Below, one piece after another: positions 42,818-51,613 of a stretch of DNA of 57,828 nt. The stretch spans positions 1-57,828 of the forward strand of contig CAJTWU010000009.1 of assembly GCA_910579975.1 (NCBI GenBank), written 5' to 3'. The stretch's first letter is position 1. Every line of letters starts with the position of its first letter. The stretch comes from an uncultured Vampirovibrio sp. Its GTDB lineage: Bacteria > Cyanobacteriota > Vampirovibrionia > Gastranaerophilales > Gastranaerophilaceae. The position numbers and the translations under genes were made by a program. The notes under the pieces are model-generated. The model was given only the letters and a program-made list of their open reading frames with translations, had not been told where the DNA came from and did no database searches.

Positions 42818-43702
42818 ATGATTGACGACGACAATAACAATTTTCACCATTTAATAGAAAAAGAGTTAAACTCTACAGATAAAATTTTAAAACCAGATTT
42901 TACCCAGAAAGCTGGTAGAGAGCTTCTTGCGTTTTACCTTCAATCAAAGTTTAAACAAGTTCTCGCTTATGATAATAAGGCTACAGAACCTATTTTTACA
43001 GAAGTAAGATATGATTTTATTCAGAAATTCTCAAAACGATTAATTACAAATCCGTCAAAAAAAATTATGGTTGGTATTACAGGTGAGTCTGCCTCTGGTA
43101 AGTCTACAATTTGCCGAGAGATTTCTAATATTATCAAGAAATTTGATATGCCTGTAACGATATTGACAACAGATAATTATTTTAATGATATATCTGAACT
43201 AATTAAAAAATATGGAACTTTTGATGCTCTCAGAGATAACGGTTATGATGTAGATTCTCCTGAGAGTTTTCAATTAGATGTATTAAAAGAAGACTTAGAA
43301 AAGATTTCTCAAGGAGAAGATGTATATTCACCAGAATATCTTTTAAACGGTACGGGTGTTTCTGTTCCTAAGGCAAAATACATTCCTTCTAATAAAATTG
43401 TTGTAGTAGAGGGAATGGCTTCTATGTATGAGGATATCAAGGATATTTTTGATATCAAAGTTTATGTAGAAACAGATATAAACTTACGTCGTGAGCGTTT
43501 TATGACAAGGGCTTATACAGAACGAAATCAGGATTTAGAAAACGCTAAAAAACACTGGGAATATATTCTGGGTGCCGGTGAAAAATATGTTAAACCAGCA
43601 AAAGAATATGCAGATATCATTATTAATGGTGATACTAATCTAACATATTTTTGTCAGATTTTGGAATATATTTACACCATTACAAACAATTTTCAAGGTT
43701 AA
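42818..43702 (+). CDS. Uridine kinase/phosphoribulokinase-like P-loop kinase, copy A
   Basis: 294-residue protein. An N-terminal helical extension (1-80) precedes a P-loop kinase: Walker A GESASGKST (89-97), TTDNYFNDISE for substrate binding, VVVEGMASMYED as the second motif, and RRERFMTRAYTERNQ as lid arginines. The fold is that of uridine kinase/phosphoribulokinase. It carries more sequence before the P-loop than bacterial Udk, so uridine may not be the substrate. A GGAAGAAG ribosome site precedes the ATG. It converges on a diverged paralogue with only two bases between the stops. Confidence 0.85.
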   Translation: MIDDDNNNFHHLIEKELNSTDKILKPDFTQKAGRELLAFYLQSKFKQVLAYDNKATEPIFTEVRYDFIQKFSKRLITNPSKKIMVGITGESASGKSTICREISNIIKKFDMPVTILTTDNYFNDISELIKKYGTFDALRDNGYDVDSPESFQLDVLKEDLEKISQGEDVYSPEYLLNGTGVSVPKAKYIPSNKIVVVEGMASMYEDIKDIFDIKVYVETDINLRRERFMTRAYTERNQDLENAKKHWEYILGAGEKYVKPAKEYADIIINGDTNLTYFCQILEYIYTITNNFQG

Positions 43703-43704
43703 TT

Positions 43705-44568
43705 TTAAACAACTGTAAAATACATTTCCTGAACTAAACCAATAATCTTGTTTAAGAAGTTTTTGTATTTAATTCTATCTGCATAACCTGAAAGTACAAT
43801 ATCAGCATGTGCTTTACAAGGTCTAATATAGAATTCTGCTTTAGAGTTAGCATTTTCATAAATATGTTTTGCAGAATCTCCTAAACCACGTTCAGCTGCA
43901 CGTACGAAAAATCTTTCACGTTTAATATTTTCTGGAATATCAACATAGATTTTGAAATTGAATGCATCTTTAACTTTCTCTGTAAGCGTAAAAAGACCTT
44001 CCGAAATAATAACTTTGGAAGGTTTAGCTAAAGTATAATTATCATGACGAATTGCAGTACCAGACATGTCATATTTAGGAAGGTAAGTAGATTTACCAGA
44101 AAGAAGTTCCTTAATATGTTTGCTCATTAATTCCAATTCAAGAGCTTCAGGCACATCAAGGTCATAATTCTTAGCAAATTCAGAAAAACTTCCTGCTGCT
44201 TTTACCATTTCAGAGCGGTCATAGTAATAATCATCAGTATTAACACGAGTAATAACATCATTTATACTAAATTCTGTTGCAAAGGACTCAATAGTTTCAA
44301 TTAAATCTTTAGTAATGGTAGATTTGCCGCTTGCTGTTTCTCCGGCAATACCTATTGAGGCCGGCATTTTAATTTTACCTGAAAGGTATCCCGCAATTTT
44401 TTTTATCACAAGCGGGTTGTATGCCAAAAGAACTGAATTTGGAGTATTCAGCTCTTTTTCAAAAATTTGATTTAAATAATGTTCAACTCTATCACAAAAA
44501 TCTGTTGGTTGTGTTGCATAATGTGATTTAGTTGATTTATTTGAAGTTGTATTTATTGTTTGTAACAT
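43705..44568 (-). CDS. Uridine kinase/phosphoribulokinase-like P-loop kinase, copy B
   Basis: 287-residue paralogue of copy A with the same architecture: helical N-terminus, Walker A GETASGKST (76-84), NTDDYYYDRSEM, VIISEGLFTLTEK, and RERFFVRAAERG. Overall identity by eye is moderate, so duplication was not recent. Both copies have the (Y/F)xxPxKxxADI(I/V) C-terminal pattern (KYVKPAKEYADI and FYIRPCKAHADI). A TATAAT on the minus strand (44592-44597) and AAGGAAG give its promoter and ribosome site. Substrates of the two kinases may differ. Confidence 0.85.
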   Translation of the reverse strand: MLQTINTTSNKSTKSHYATQPTDFCDRVEHYLNQIFEKELNTPNSVLLAYNPLVIKKIAGYLSGKIKMPASIGIAGETASGKSTITKDLIETIESFATEFSINDVITRVNTDDYYYDRSEMVKAAGSFSEFAKNYDLDVPEALELELMSKHIKELLSGKSTYLPKYDMSGTAIRHDNYTLAKPSKVIISEGLFTLTEKVKDAFNFKIYVDIPENIKRERFFVRAAERGLGDSAKHIYENANSKAEFYIRPCKAHADIVLSGYADRIKYKNFLNKIIGLVQEMYFTVV

Positions 44569-44672
44569 AGAGCTATTTTCTTCCTTTGTCTATTATACAC
44601 AATTTAAAACAAAAGAAAAGTTTTTTTTGACCGGGGTAAATATATTTTTTACTTTTTGTTACATTGTTATTA

Positions 44673-44681
44673 TGCTATAAT
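44673..44681 (+). promoter_or_regulatory. Extended -10 promoter of polA
   Basis: TGC-TATAAT, with the ribosome site GGGGAG 10 bases further on and the ATG at 44702. TTTTTG at 17-bp spacing is a weak -35. Confidence 0.55.
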
Positions 44682-44701
44682 ACTCTTAATGGGGAGTATT
44701 T

Positions 44702-47344
44702 ATGAAGGATAAGAAGACTTTAATATTAATCGACGGACATGCGTTAGCATTTCGCCAATATTATGCACTTGAACGCACAGGGATGAAAAATTCAGAAAAT
44801 CAGCCAACCTGGGCTGTTTATGGATTTTTTAAGACTATTTTCGATTTGTTAGCACGAATTAAGCCTGATTTTATAGCAGCTGCTTTTGATGTGGGAAGAC
44901 ACACTTTTCGTGTTGAAATGTTTGATGAGTATAAAGCAAATCGTGAAGCTATGCCTGATACTCTAAGGTGTCAAATAGGAACTATCATTGAAGGCTTGCA
45001 GGCTTTTGATATTCCTATTTATACAAAGGAAGGTTTTGAAGCTGATGATGTTATTGGTACAATATCAAGAATTGCGTGCGAAGCTGGTCATGAGGTTCTT
45101 ATTCTTACAGGAGATCAGGATAGTTTTCAGCTTATAGATAAAGATGGATGTGTTAAGGTTTTAATCCCTTCTAAGGGTGAATTGATAGAATATGATTGGG
45201 ATAAAGTTTATGAAAAATTAGGAGTATACCCGGATCAGGTCATTGATTACAAAGGTTTGAGAGGCGATACATCTGATAATATACCGGGTATAAGAGGTAT
45301 TGGAGAGAAAACTGCTCAAAAATTACTAAGCCGCTATCCTCACCTTGAAGAGCTGATTGCAGATTGTGATAATATTCCTGAAAAAGCTATTAAAGAAAAG
45401 ATTTGCACTCAAAAAGAAATTGCAATATTATCAAAAGAACTTGCTACCATTATTCGTGATGTAGATGTTAATTTTGATATTGATAAAGCTTGTGTAACAC
45501 TTCCACAAATCCAGAAAGTATCGGACTTTTTAAGAAGAATGCAGTTTTATACTTTTATTAAAAATATCGATAAAATCCTTGCCTCTTTTAATTCTGATGA
45601 AGCGCCTGTAGGCGAAACTTTGAGTCTTTTTGCACAAAACCAAATAGAGGGCGGACAACAAAATCTATTTACACAAGCCATTAAAGAAACCGTTCAAGAT
45701 ACCCTGGTTGAATATGTTATTGGTGATGAAAATGCAATTAATAATATATTAAACACTGAAAAAATTGGAATTAGATACTCAACTAACGGCTGTGCAATTT
45801 CTGCTGACAAAAACTATTATTTTAATGATATTGAAATATTAAAACCAATTATAGAGTCTGATAAAATAAAAAAAATTACTTTTGATGCAAAATCTGATTA
45901 CAATATGCTTATGAATAAAGGTTTTGAACCTAAAGGATTAGAATATGATGTTCTTTTAGCAAGTTACGTAAAAGATCCTAACAGAAAGCACACAATTGAG
46001 GCTCAAGCACTTGATTTTTTAAACCACATAGTTGACTCAAATGAAGAGGAAAAACAACTCTGTGATGAAGCTCAAACAATCTTAAAATTACATGATTATT
46101 GGTTAAATAATCTTACTGAAGCTGAACAAAAACTTGTTAAAGATATTGAAATCCCGCTAACAATAGTTCTTGCAAAAATGGAATATACTGGTGTTGCAAT
46201 TGACTGTGACTATTTAAAAGAGCTCTCTTCTTTTATGACTGAAAAACTTGCAGAATTGGAAGATTTAATCTTTCAACTAGCAGGAGAACCATTTAATATA
46301 AATTCTCCAAAACAGGTTGCAGAAATTCTTTTTGATAAGCTTGAACTTAAATCCAAAAAGAAAAAATCACGTTCTACAAGTGCAGAAGTACTGGAAGAAT
46401 TAGCTCAAGAATATGAAATTTGCGATTATATTTTGCAGCACAGGAAGTTTGCAAAGCTAAAATCAACTTATACGGATGTTTTACCAACTCTTTTAAGTAA
46501 ACGTGATTGTAGAATTCATACGACTTACAACCAAGCATTGACGGTTACAGGGCGTCTTTCTTCTTCTAATCCTAATTTGCAGAACATTCCAATCAGAACA
46601 GAAGAAGGAAACAAAATCCGCTCTGCATTTTGTGCAATGGATAAAGAAAACTCGCTTATTTTATCTGCTGATTACTCGCAAATTGAACTCCGCCTACTTG
46701 CACATGTTTCAGAGGATGAAAACCTTATACAAGCTTTTACTTCTGGAGAAGATATCCATACTATGACCGCTTCAAAGGTATTTGGAGTAGGAGTAAATGA
46801 AGTAACCAAAGATATGCGCCGAAAAGCAAAAGCTGTTAACTTTGGTATTGTTTACGGTCAATCACGCTATGGTTTAGCAAAAAATCTTGGTATTTCAAAT
46901 ACAGAAGCTCAAGAGTTTATTGATAAATATTTTGAACACTATCCACGTGTAAAAGAATATATGACACAAGAAGTTCAGTTTGTAAATGAGCATGGTTATG
47001 TAGAGACAATGTTTGGACGCAAACGCTATCTTGCAGCTGAATTAGGAAGTCCTAATTACCAGATACGAGAATTTGCACAGCGAGCAGCAATTAATCAGCC
47101 TTTACAAGGGTCTGCTGCTGATTTAATAAAAATGGCTATGATAGAAGTTGATAAACAGCTTGAAGCACAGAGCTTGAAAACAAAAATGATTATGCAAGTA
47201 CACGATGAACTTGTATTTGAGGTGCCTAAGAACGAACTTGAACAAGTCAAAGAACTTGTACTTAAAGCAATGGAGCTTAATCAGCCTTTAAGAGTACCGC
47301 TTGAAATTGATATCAATTGCGGTACTAGCTGGAAAGAGATGTAA
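44702..47344 (+). CDS. polA: DNA polymerase I
   Basis: 880-residue repair and Okazaki-fragment polymerase. The N-terminal 5'-3' flap nuclease (about 1-290) shows FEADDVIGT, LTGDQDSFQL and GLRGDTSDNIPGI. The C-terminal polymerase (about 480-880) has motif A DYSQIELRLLAH, motif B RRKAKAVNFGIVYG and motif C QVHDELVFEV. The middle 3'-5' exonuclease domain is present but degenerate: the expected DxE of Exo I is replaced in the segment IGIRYSTNGCAISADKN, so proofreading is probably lost, as in Bacillus and Thermus enzymes. Full length, single gene. Confidence 0.97.
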   Translation: MKDKKTLILIDGHALAFRQYYALERTGMKNSENQPTWAVYGFFKTIFDLLARIKPDFIAAAFDVGRHTFRVEMFDEYKANREAMPDTLRCQIGTIIEGLQAFDIPIYTKEGFEADDVIGTISRIACEAGHEVLILTGDQDSFQLIDKDGCVKVLIPSKGELIEYDWDKVYEKLGVYPDQVIDYKGLRGDTSDNIPGIRGIGEKTAQKLLSRYPHLEELIADCDNIPEKAIKEKICTQKEIAILSKELATIIRDVDVNFDIDKACVTLPQIQKVSDFLRRMQFYTFIKNIDKILASFNSDEAPVGETLSLFAQNQIEGGQQNLFTQAIKETVQDTLVEYVIGDENAINNILNTEKIGIRYSTNGCAISADKNYYFNDIEILKPIIESDKIKKITFDAKSDYNMLMNKGFEPKGLEYDVLLASYVKDPNRKHTIEAQALDFLNHIVDSNEEEKQLCDEAQTILKLHDYWLNNLTEAEQKLVKDIEIPLTIVLAKMEYTGVAIDCDYLKELSSFMTEKLAELEDLIFQLAGEPFNINSPKQVAEILFDKLELKSKKKKSRSTSAEVLEELAQEYEICDYILQHRKFAKLKSTYTDVLPTLLSKRDCRIHTTYNQALTVTGRLSSSNPNLQNIPIRTEEGNKIRSAFCAMDKENSLILSADYSQIELRLLAHVSEDENLIQAFTSGEDIHTMTASKVFGVGVNEVTKDMRRKAKAVNFGIVYGQSRYGLAKNLGISNTEAQEFIDKYFEHYPRVKEYMTQEVQFVNEHGYVETMFGRKRYLAAELGSPNYQIREFAQRAAINQPLQGSAADLIKMAMIEVDKQLEAQSLKTKMIMQVHDELVFEVPKNELEQVKELVLKAMELNQPLRVPLEIDINCGTSWKEM

Positions 47345-47349
47345 AAGGA

Positions 47350-48402
47350 TTAAAGAACCTTTTCACAAATATTAGTCTGAGGTACAAATTCATAATCTGT
47401 ATCGACTTTAAGTTTAGAACGCTTTTTACGAAAAAGCATATCAATAAAAGCTTCAAGACGGGTAATAAATCCGGCTTCGCCTGTATGTTCATCAATGGTT
47501 AATGAAAGAAGCGGTTTACCAGCTTCTTTTGCTTTTCTTGTAATACGCTCAATCATTAATGAGTCCGGACCGCAGCCAAAAGCATTAAGCGTAATAATTC
47601 CATCAATTTTATTGTCTTTTAAATAATGTCCAGCTGTACCGGTCATTTCGTGTTCATTAGCCCAGTACTTATGCTGACCTAAAGAGGCAATGCCTTCATC
47701 CATTTGCTCATCAGTTAGCTGAAGTGAAGTAAACACATTCACATCCATCTTTTCAAGTTTTTCAAAAATCTTCATGCATGCTCGTTCATCATAAATATTG
47801 TAACCGTGAGATACAAGGGCAACATTAATTGGCTTAGAGTTATCAACCGTTTCAATCAAAACTTTGCCATCAAGAGCATAATGCATAGCTTTTTTATAAG
47901 GAATACCGGAGCGCATCATAACTAAGAAGTTGTTATAAACTTTCCAACCTTGTTTAGAAGCATTCTTAATCTCTTCCATATCCGTTATTCCAAAAGGTCT
48001 TACTGCATCTGATAGGAATGAATATAAGCCTTGTTTTTTAGCTGATTTATCCAATGTAGCTTCCACCAGATTAAAGTCACCTTTTACAACATTTCTAACT
48101 AAATCAGGTAATCCTCTGATTTTAGAACAATTATAAATTTTAGGTGCAATTGATTGCAAAGAAGGAACAAAGATGTTTTTAACCCCTTGTTTATTGATAA
48201 GGTTAAGGATATGACCTAAATAAATTTTAACAGGCAAACAAGTTTCAGTTACAACAAGCGCCGAACCATCAGACATGGTTTGCTTTGTTGTAGGATCTGA
48301 TAAAACGATTTTAAAACCTAAAGCATTAAAAAAGCCAAACCAGAAAGGATAATTGTTATAAAAAGACATTCCACGAGGAATTCCAATAATTTTTTCAGCC
48401 AT
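47350..48402 (-). CDS. DUF2229 (acyl-CoA dehydratase activase-related) protein
   Basis: 350-residue protein of the DUF2229 family found fused to or beside activators of 2-hydroxyacyl-CoA dehydratases. Typical segments: IGIPRGMSFYNNYPFW at the N-terminus, ETCLPVKIYLGH and NCSKIRG with cysteines likely to bind an iron-sulfur cluster, and near the C-terminus NAFGCGPDSL followed by LTIDEHTGEAGFITRLEAF. It stands alone without the ASKHA activase domain or the dehydratase. Its metabolic role is unknown; an iron-sulfur electron-transfer role is inference. Confidence 0.85.
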   Translation of the reverse strand: MAEKIIGIPRGMSFYNNYPFWFGFFNALGFKIVLSDPTTKQTMSDGSALVVTETCLPVKIYLGHILNLINKQGVKNIFVPSLQSIAPKIYNCSKIRGLPDLVRNVVKGDFNLVEATLDKSAKKQGLYSFLSDAVRPFGITDMEEIKNASKQGWKVYNNFLVMMRSGIPYKKAMHYALDGKVLIETVDNSKPINVALVSHGYNIYDERACMKIFEKLEKMDVNVFTSLQLTDEQMDEGIASLGQHKYWANEHEMTGTAGHYLKDNKIDGIITLNAFGCGPDSLMIERITRKAKEAGKPLLSLTIDEHTGEAGFITRLEAFIDMLFRKKRSKLKVDTDYEFVPQTNICEKVL

Positions 48403-48462
48403 AGTATAACTTCCTTAAAAAATCAATTTCACAATATTATATTACCACAAACACAAGAATTA

Positions 48463-48471
48463 TGGTACAAT
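48463..48471 (+). promoter_or_regulatory. Extended -10 promoter of ruvC; transcript probably leaderless
   Basis: TGG-TACAAT ends six bases before the ruvC ATG, placing the expected transcription start on the start codon. No ribosome site lies between. Confidence 0.5.
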
Positions 48472-48477
48472 CTAACA

Positions 48478-48948
48478 ATGAAGATTTTAGGAATAGACCC
48501 TGGAATGGCAATTGTAGGATATGGAATGATTGATATCGAGGGTGATAATATAGAATTATTAACATCAGGCTCAATTCAGACTGATAAAAAGTTATCTGAT
48601 TCTGCAAGGCTTTTAGAAATCTATAAGGACATGTGTGTAATTGTGGATAAATACAAACCAGATTGTGCTTCTGTTGAAAAACTATTCTTCTTTAAAAACC
48701 AGAAAACTGTTATACCGGTAGCTGAAGCTCGAGGGGTTATATTAATGGTTCTGGAAAAATTTGGTATACCAACATATGAATATACCCCTATGGAAGTTAA
48801 ACAGGTACTAACAGGCTATGGACGGGCGGAGAAAAAAGAAGTTGACCAGATGGTTCATTTAGCACTACAAACGGATAATTTACCAAAGCTGGATGATACC
48901 GTAGATGCAATAGCTATAGCTATTTGCCATTCAAGAACTATAATTTAA
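48478..48948 (+). CDS. ruvC: Holliday junction resolvase RuvC
   Basis: 156-residue endonuclease that cuts Holliday junctions in the RuvABC complex. The four catalytic acids are present: D7 (GIDPG), E67 (VEKLFF), D140 and D143 (LDDTVDAIA). The RNase H-like fold and length are standard. It lies far from ruvX and no ruvA/ruvB gene is in this window. The start codon appears to coincide with the transcription start. tRNA-Cys and dnaA follow on the same strand. Confidence 0.96.
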   Translation: MKILGIDPGMAIVGYGMIDIEGDNIELLTSGSIQTDKKLSDSARLLEIYKDMCVIVDKYKPDCASVEKLFFFKNQKTVIPVAEARGVILMVLEKFGIPTYEYTPMEVKQVLTGYGRAEKKEVDQMVHLALQTDNLPKLDDTVDAIAIAICHSRTII

Positions 48949-48999
48949 ACTTAGATACCCCTTGCAAATTCAATTTGTTTATAATAATATTGATTGTAC

Positions 49000-49070
49000 G
49001 GCGACATGGCCAAGTGGTAAGGCAGAAGCCTGCAAAGCTTTTATCCCCAGTTCGAATCTGGGTGTCGCCT
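49000..49070 (+). tRNA. tRNA-Cys (anticodon GCA)
   Basis: Acceptor GGCGACA/TGTCGCC, D-arm GCC/GGC, anticodon stem GAAGC/GCTTT with loop CTGCAAA (anticodon GCA), T-arm CCCAG-TTCGAAT-CTGGG, discriminator T as usual for Cys. CCA is not encoded; a T-run follows directly. A TATAAT (48980-48985) precedes it. dnaA starts 24 bases downstream. Confidence 0.96.
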
Positions 49071-49094
49071 TTTTTTATTTTCAGGGGTTATGAT

Positions 49095-50468
49095 ATGGAA
49101 GCAAATCAGTTTTGGGAGCAAGTTAAAACCGAACTTATCAGTGTTTTGCCTGATAATGCTCATCCCTGGATTTACCCTCTTGAACTTTCAGGTTACGATA
49201 AAGGTGTTTTAACCGTTGTAACAGGTCAAGCAATGGGACGTGATTTACTTCGTAAAAATCACTATCGCCAAATTGTTGATGTTATTAAAAAAATTTCAGG
49301 CAATCCAAATTCTGATTTTGTGATAATTTATGACGTAAATGCCGCAAAAACCCTTAAAAAAGAAAGCGAAAAAATACAGAAAAAAGTAACTGCTGCTGTT
49401 CAAAAAGAACAGGCAATGGAAAACCTTGCATACATGCAGTCTGCTTCAAATCTTAATCTTAAATATAAATTTGAGAATTTCGTAGTTGGTGAAAGTAACG
49501 AATTTGCTTACAAAGTTACTAAGTCCGTAGCAGAAGCTCCGGCTCAAAAGTTTAATCCGCTCTTCATATATGGTAATTCCGGCTTAGGAAAAACTCACTT
49601 AATGCAAGCCGTAGGGCATTATACAATTTTTAATAATTCAAAACTCAAGGTTAAATATACAAAACTGGAAGATTACCTCAATGACTTTATTTCAATAAAC
49701 AGAAGCGGTAATGCTGTTGAAAACATGTCCAAATTTAATAAAAAATACACAAATATTGATATTATCCTAATTGATGATATTCAGTTTATTGAAGGTAAAA
49801 AGAAAACTATGGATCAAATGCAGCATACATTTGACACACTATATAACAAAGGAAAGCAAATTGTTATAACATCAGATAGAATGCCTAAAGAAATGCCTGA
49901 TCTTACAGCAGCTTTAAGTACACGTTTTGAGATGGGATTGATGGTCGAATTGACTCCTCCGGATTTCCAAATCCGATTTGAAATTATTAAAAAACTTGCC
50001 CAAAATAATGATTTAAAATATACCGATGAAGCTCTAAAATATATAGCAAGTAATTTTTCAAAGAATGTTAGAGAGCTGGAAGGTGCATTTAACAAGGTTT
50101 GTGCCTTTGCCGAAATTTCTGAAAATGAACTAGATTTAAACCTTGCTAAAACAGTTCTTAAATGTGATGAAACTGAAGGTGATATAAGTTTAGACAAAAT
50201 TGCAAAAGTTACAGCAAAATACTATGATGTTGATATAAATGATATTATGGGTACTGCAAGGGGAGCAAAAGTTTCTAATGCCCGTCATTTATCAATATAT
50301 CTTTCAAGAGAAATAACCAATAAAAGCTTTGCCTCAATTGCAGAGTTCTATAATAAAAAACATACTACAATTATGTTTGCTCATGAAAAGATAAAAAAAG
50401 AACTTCCTGTAAAAAAAGAATTAGACGAAGCGGTGCGTGAAATTAAACAGGCGTTGAAGTTTATTTAG
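49095..50468 (+). CDS. dnaA: Chromosomal replication initiator DnaA
   Basis: 457-residue AAA+ initiator. Domain I about 1-80, a linker, then the ATPase with Walker A GNSGLGKT (160-167), Walker B IILIDDIQFIEGK and sensor region RFEMGLMVEL. Domain IV ends with the DNA-binding signature ARHLSIYLSREITNKSFASI and FYNKKHTTIMFAHEKI. I chose the ATG at 49095 because AGGGG lies seven bases before it; the frame extends upstream through the tRNA-Cys but that cannot be coding. dnaN does not follow. No cluster of DnaA boxes is seen nearby, so the origin is not evident here. Confidence 0.97.
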   Translation: MEANQFWEQVKTELISVLPDNAHPWIYPLELSGYDKGVLTVVTGQAMGRDLLRKNHYRQIVDVIKKISGNPNSDFVIIYDVNAAKTLKKESEKIQKKVTAAVQKEQAMENLAYMQSASNLNLKYKFENFVVGESNEFAYKVTKSVAEAPAQKFNPLFIYGNSGLGKTHLMQAVGHYTIFNNSKLKVKYTKLEDYLNDFISINRSGNAVENMSKFNKKYTNIDIILIDDIQFIEGKKKTMDQMQHTFDTLYNKGKQIVITSDRMPKEMPDLTAALSTRFEMGLMVELTPPDFQIRFEIIKKLAQNNDLKYTDEALKYIASNFSKNVRELEGAFNKVCAFAEISENELDLNLAKTVLKCDETEGDISLDKIAKVTAKYYDVDINDIMGTARGAKVSNARHLSIYLSREITNKSFASIAEFYNKKHTTIMFAHEKIKKELPVKKELDEAVREIKQALKFI

Positions 50469-50535
50469 CCCATGAGAGTAGTCGTCAGTGAAACAAAGTT
50501 ATGATACTTAATATTATGTAGGGAATGGAGCGATT

Positions 50536-51567
50536 ATGCTAGATAATATAAAATATCTTATGTGTTTAAAATCTGTCGACAAAAATATTTTAGAAAATAA
50601 TTTTGATACAGCATTAGAAAAATTAAATAATTTGATTAAAGAAGACTTTAAACCATCTCAAACATATTTAAAACGTGGCAAATTATGCAAAAAACTTTTG
50701 ATGTTTGAAGATGCTTATTCTGATTTTACCTATATTATTACACATTGTGCCCAGAAAAAAGAGGCATATTACGAAAGATTATATCTTAATTTTGAAATTT
50801 CTAACTATTATGAAGCAATCCTTGATGCTAATATGATTTTGACCTGGGATGAAAGTAATTTTGAAATCAAAAGAATTAAATTTCTTTCACTTGTTTACTC
50901 ATTGCAAGATGGTATTGCTGTTGATTATATTTTGGATTTGTTTAAATGTAATAAATATAAAACTATTCAGTTTTTATTTAGAGAAGTTGCGCTTGTACTA
51001 GCAAGTGATGAGTATTCAAAAGGACTTAAACTACTTGAAATCATTGATTATATTGATAAAGATAATCCGATTAAGTTATTAAAAGAGTCTAATATCTATG
51101 GACTTGCTGGTGATAAAGCAAAGCAAATGGAAATTACAAAAAGCATTGAGTCGATTTTTCCTAAATATTTTGTATCACATTTCAGATTTACAAACATGTA
51201 TGAAGAGAAAGACTTGTTAGAAATTTGTTTTCTACTTGAACTAAATATTTTTGATACTCAAGGGCTGTTTATTTATCCGATGAAAATATTAGAAGGATAT
51301 AAAAACCATCTTGAAGGACATATAATTGACTCAAAAGAGTGCTTTGAAAAAGCAATTACAATTAATCCAAATAAGCCTGAAGGTTATGTTTTATTAGCAC
51401 AAACATTGCAATTAATGTCCGGCTATGATAATCCTGAATATAAAATGGATGCAGAGTCTAATTATAGGATTGCAATGGAAATTTACAGAAAAGAAAATCA
51501 GCTTGAAAAAGCAGAAGAGATGAAAAAACAAATAAAACATCTTACATCAAATTTATTACTTCAATAA
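50536..51567 (+). CDS. TPR-like helical protein
   Basis: 343-residue soluble protein with degenerate tetratricopeptide repeats: ENNFDTALEKLNNLI, KRGKLCKKLLMFEDAYSDFT, EISNYYEAILDANMILT and, near the end, EGHIIDSKECFEKAITINPN with KPEGYVLLAQTLQLM. The middle is irregular. No signal peptide or catalytic motif. It follows dnaA by 67 bases and ends in a strong terminator, so it may be co-transcribed with dnaA. Function unknown. Confidence 0.8.
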   Translation: MLDNIKYLMCLKSVDKNILENNFDTALEKLNNLIKEDFKPSQTYLKRGKLCKKLLMFEDAYSDFTYIITHCAQKKEAYYERLYLNFEISNYYEAILDANMILTWDESNFEIKRIKFLSLVYSLQDGIAVDYILDLFKCNKYKTIQFLFREVALVLASDEYSKGLKLLEIIDYIDKDNPIKLLKESNIYGLAGDKAKQMEITKSIESIFPKYFVSHFRFTNMYEEKDLLEICFLLELNIFDTQGLFIYPMKILEGYKNHLEGHIIDSKECFEKAITINPNKPEGYVLLAQTLQLMSGYDNPEYKMDAESNYRIAMEIYRKENQLEKAEEMKKQIKHLTSNLLLQ

Positions 51568-51594
51568 AAGAACCGCCTTTGAGGGCGGTTCTTT
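51567..51594. terminator. Bidirectional terminator
   Basis: AAAGAACCGCC, six-base loop, GGCGGTTCTTT, between two convergent genes. The T-run is short on the plus strand and slightly longer on the minus strand. Confidence 0.88.
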
Positions 51595-51613
51595 GTCATT
51601 ATGATAATAATTA

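Noticed and set aside
44679..44700. Inverted repeat AATACTC...GAGTATT covering the polA ribosome site
   Set aside because: Its left arm overlaps the -10 element, so it would not be in the transcript that starts about seven bases later.
47343..47363. AAAAGG...CCTTTT between polA and the convergent DUF2229 gene as a terminator
   Set aside because: Only six AT-rich pairs and no T-run beyond the stem; too weak to call.
48642..48650. Perfect DnaA-box-like TGTGGATAA shortly before dnaA
   Set aside because: It is a single copy inside the ruvC coding region, with no cluster of further boxes or unwinding element seen around dnaA. One such 9-mer is expected by chance in an AT-rich window of this size.
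48924..49094. In-frame N-terminal extension of dnaA
   Set aside because: The extension runs through the tRNA-Cys gene and does not resemble DnaA domain I; the ATG at 49095 has a good ribosome site.
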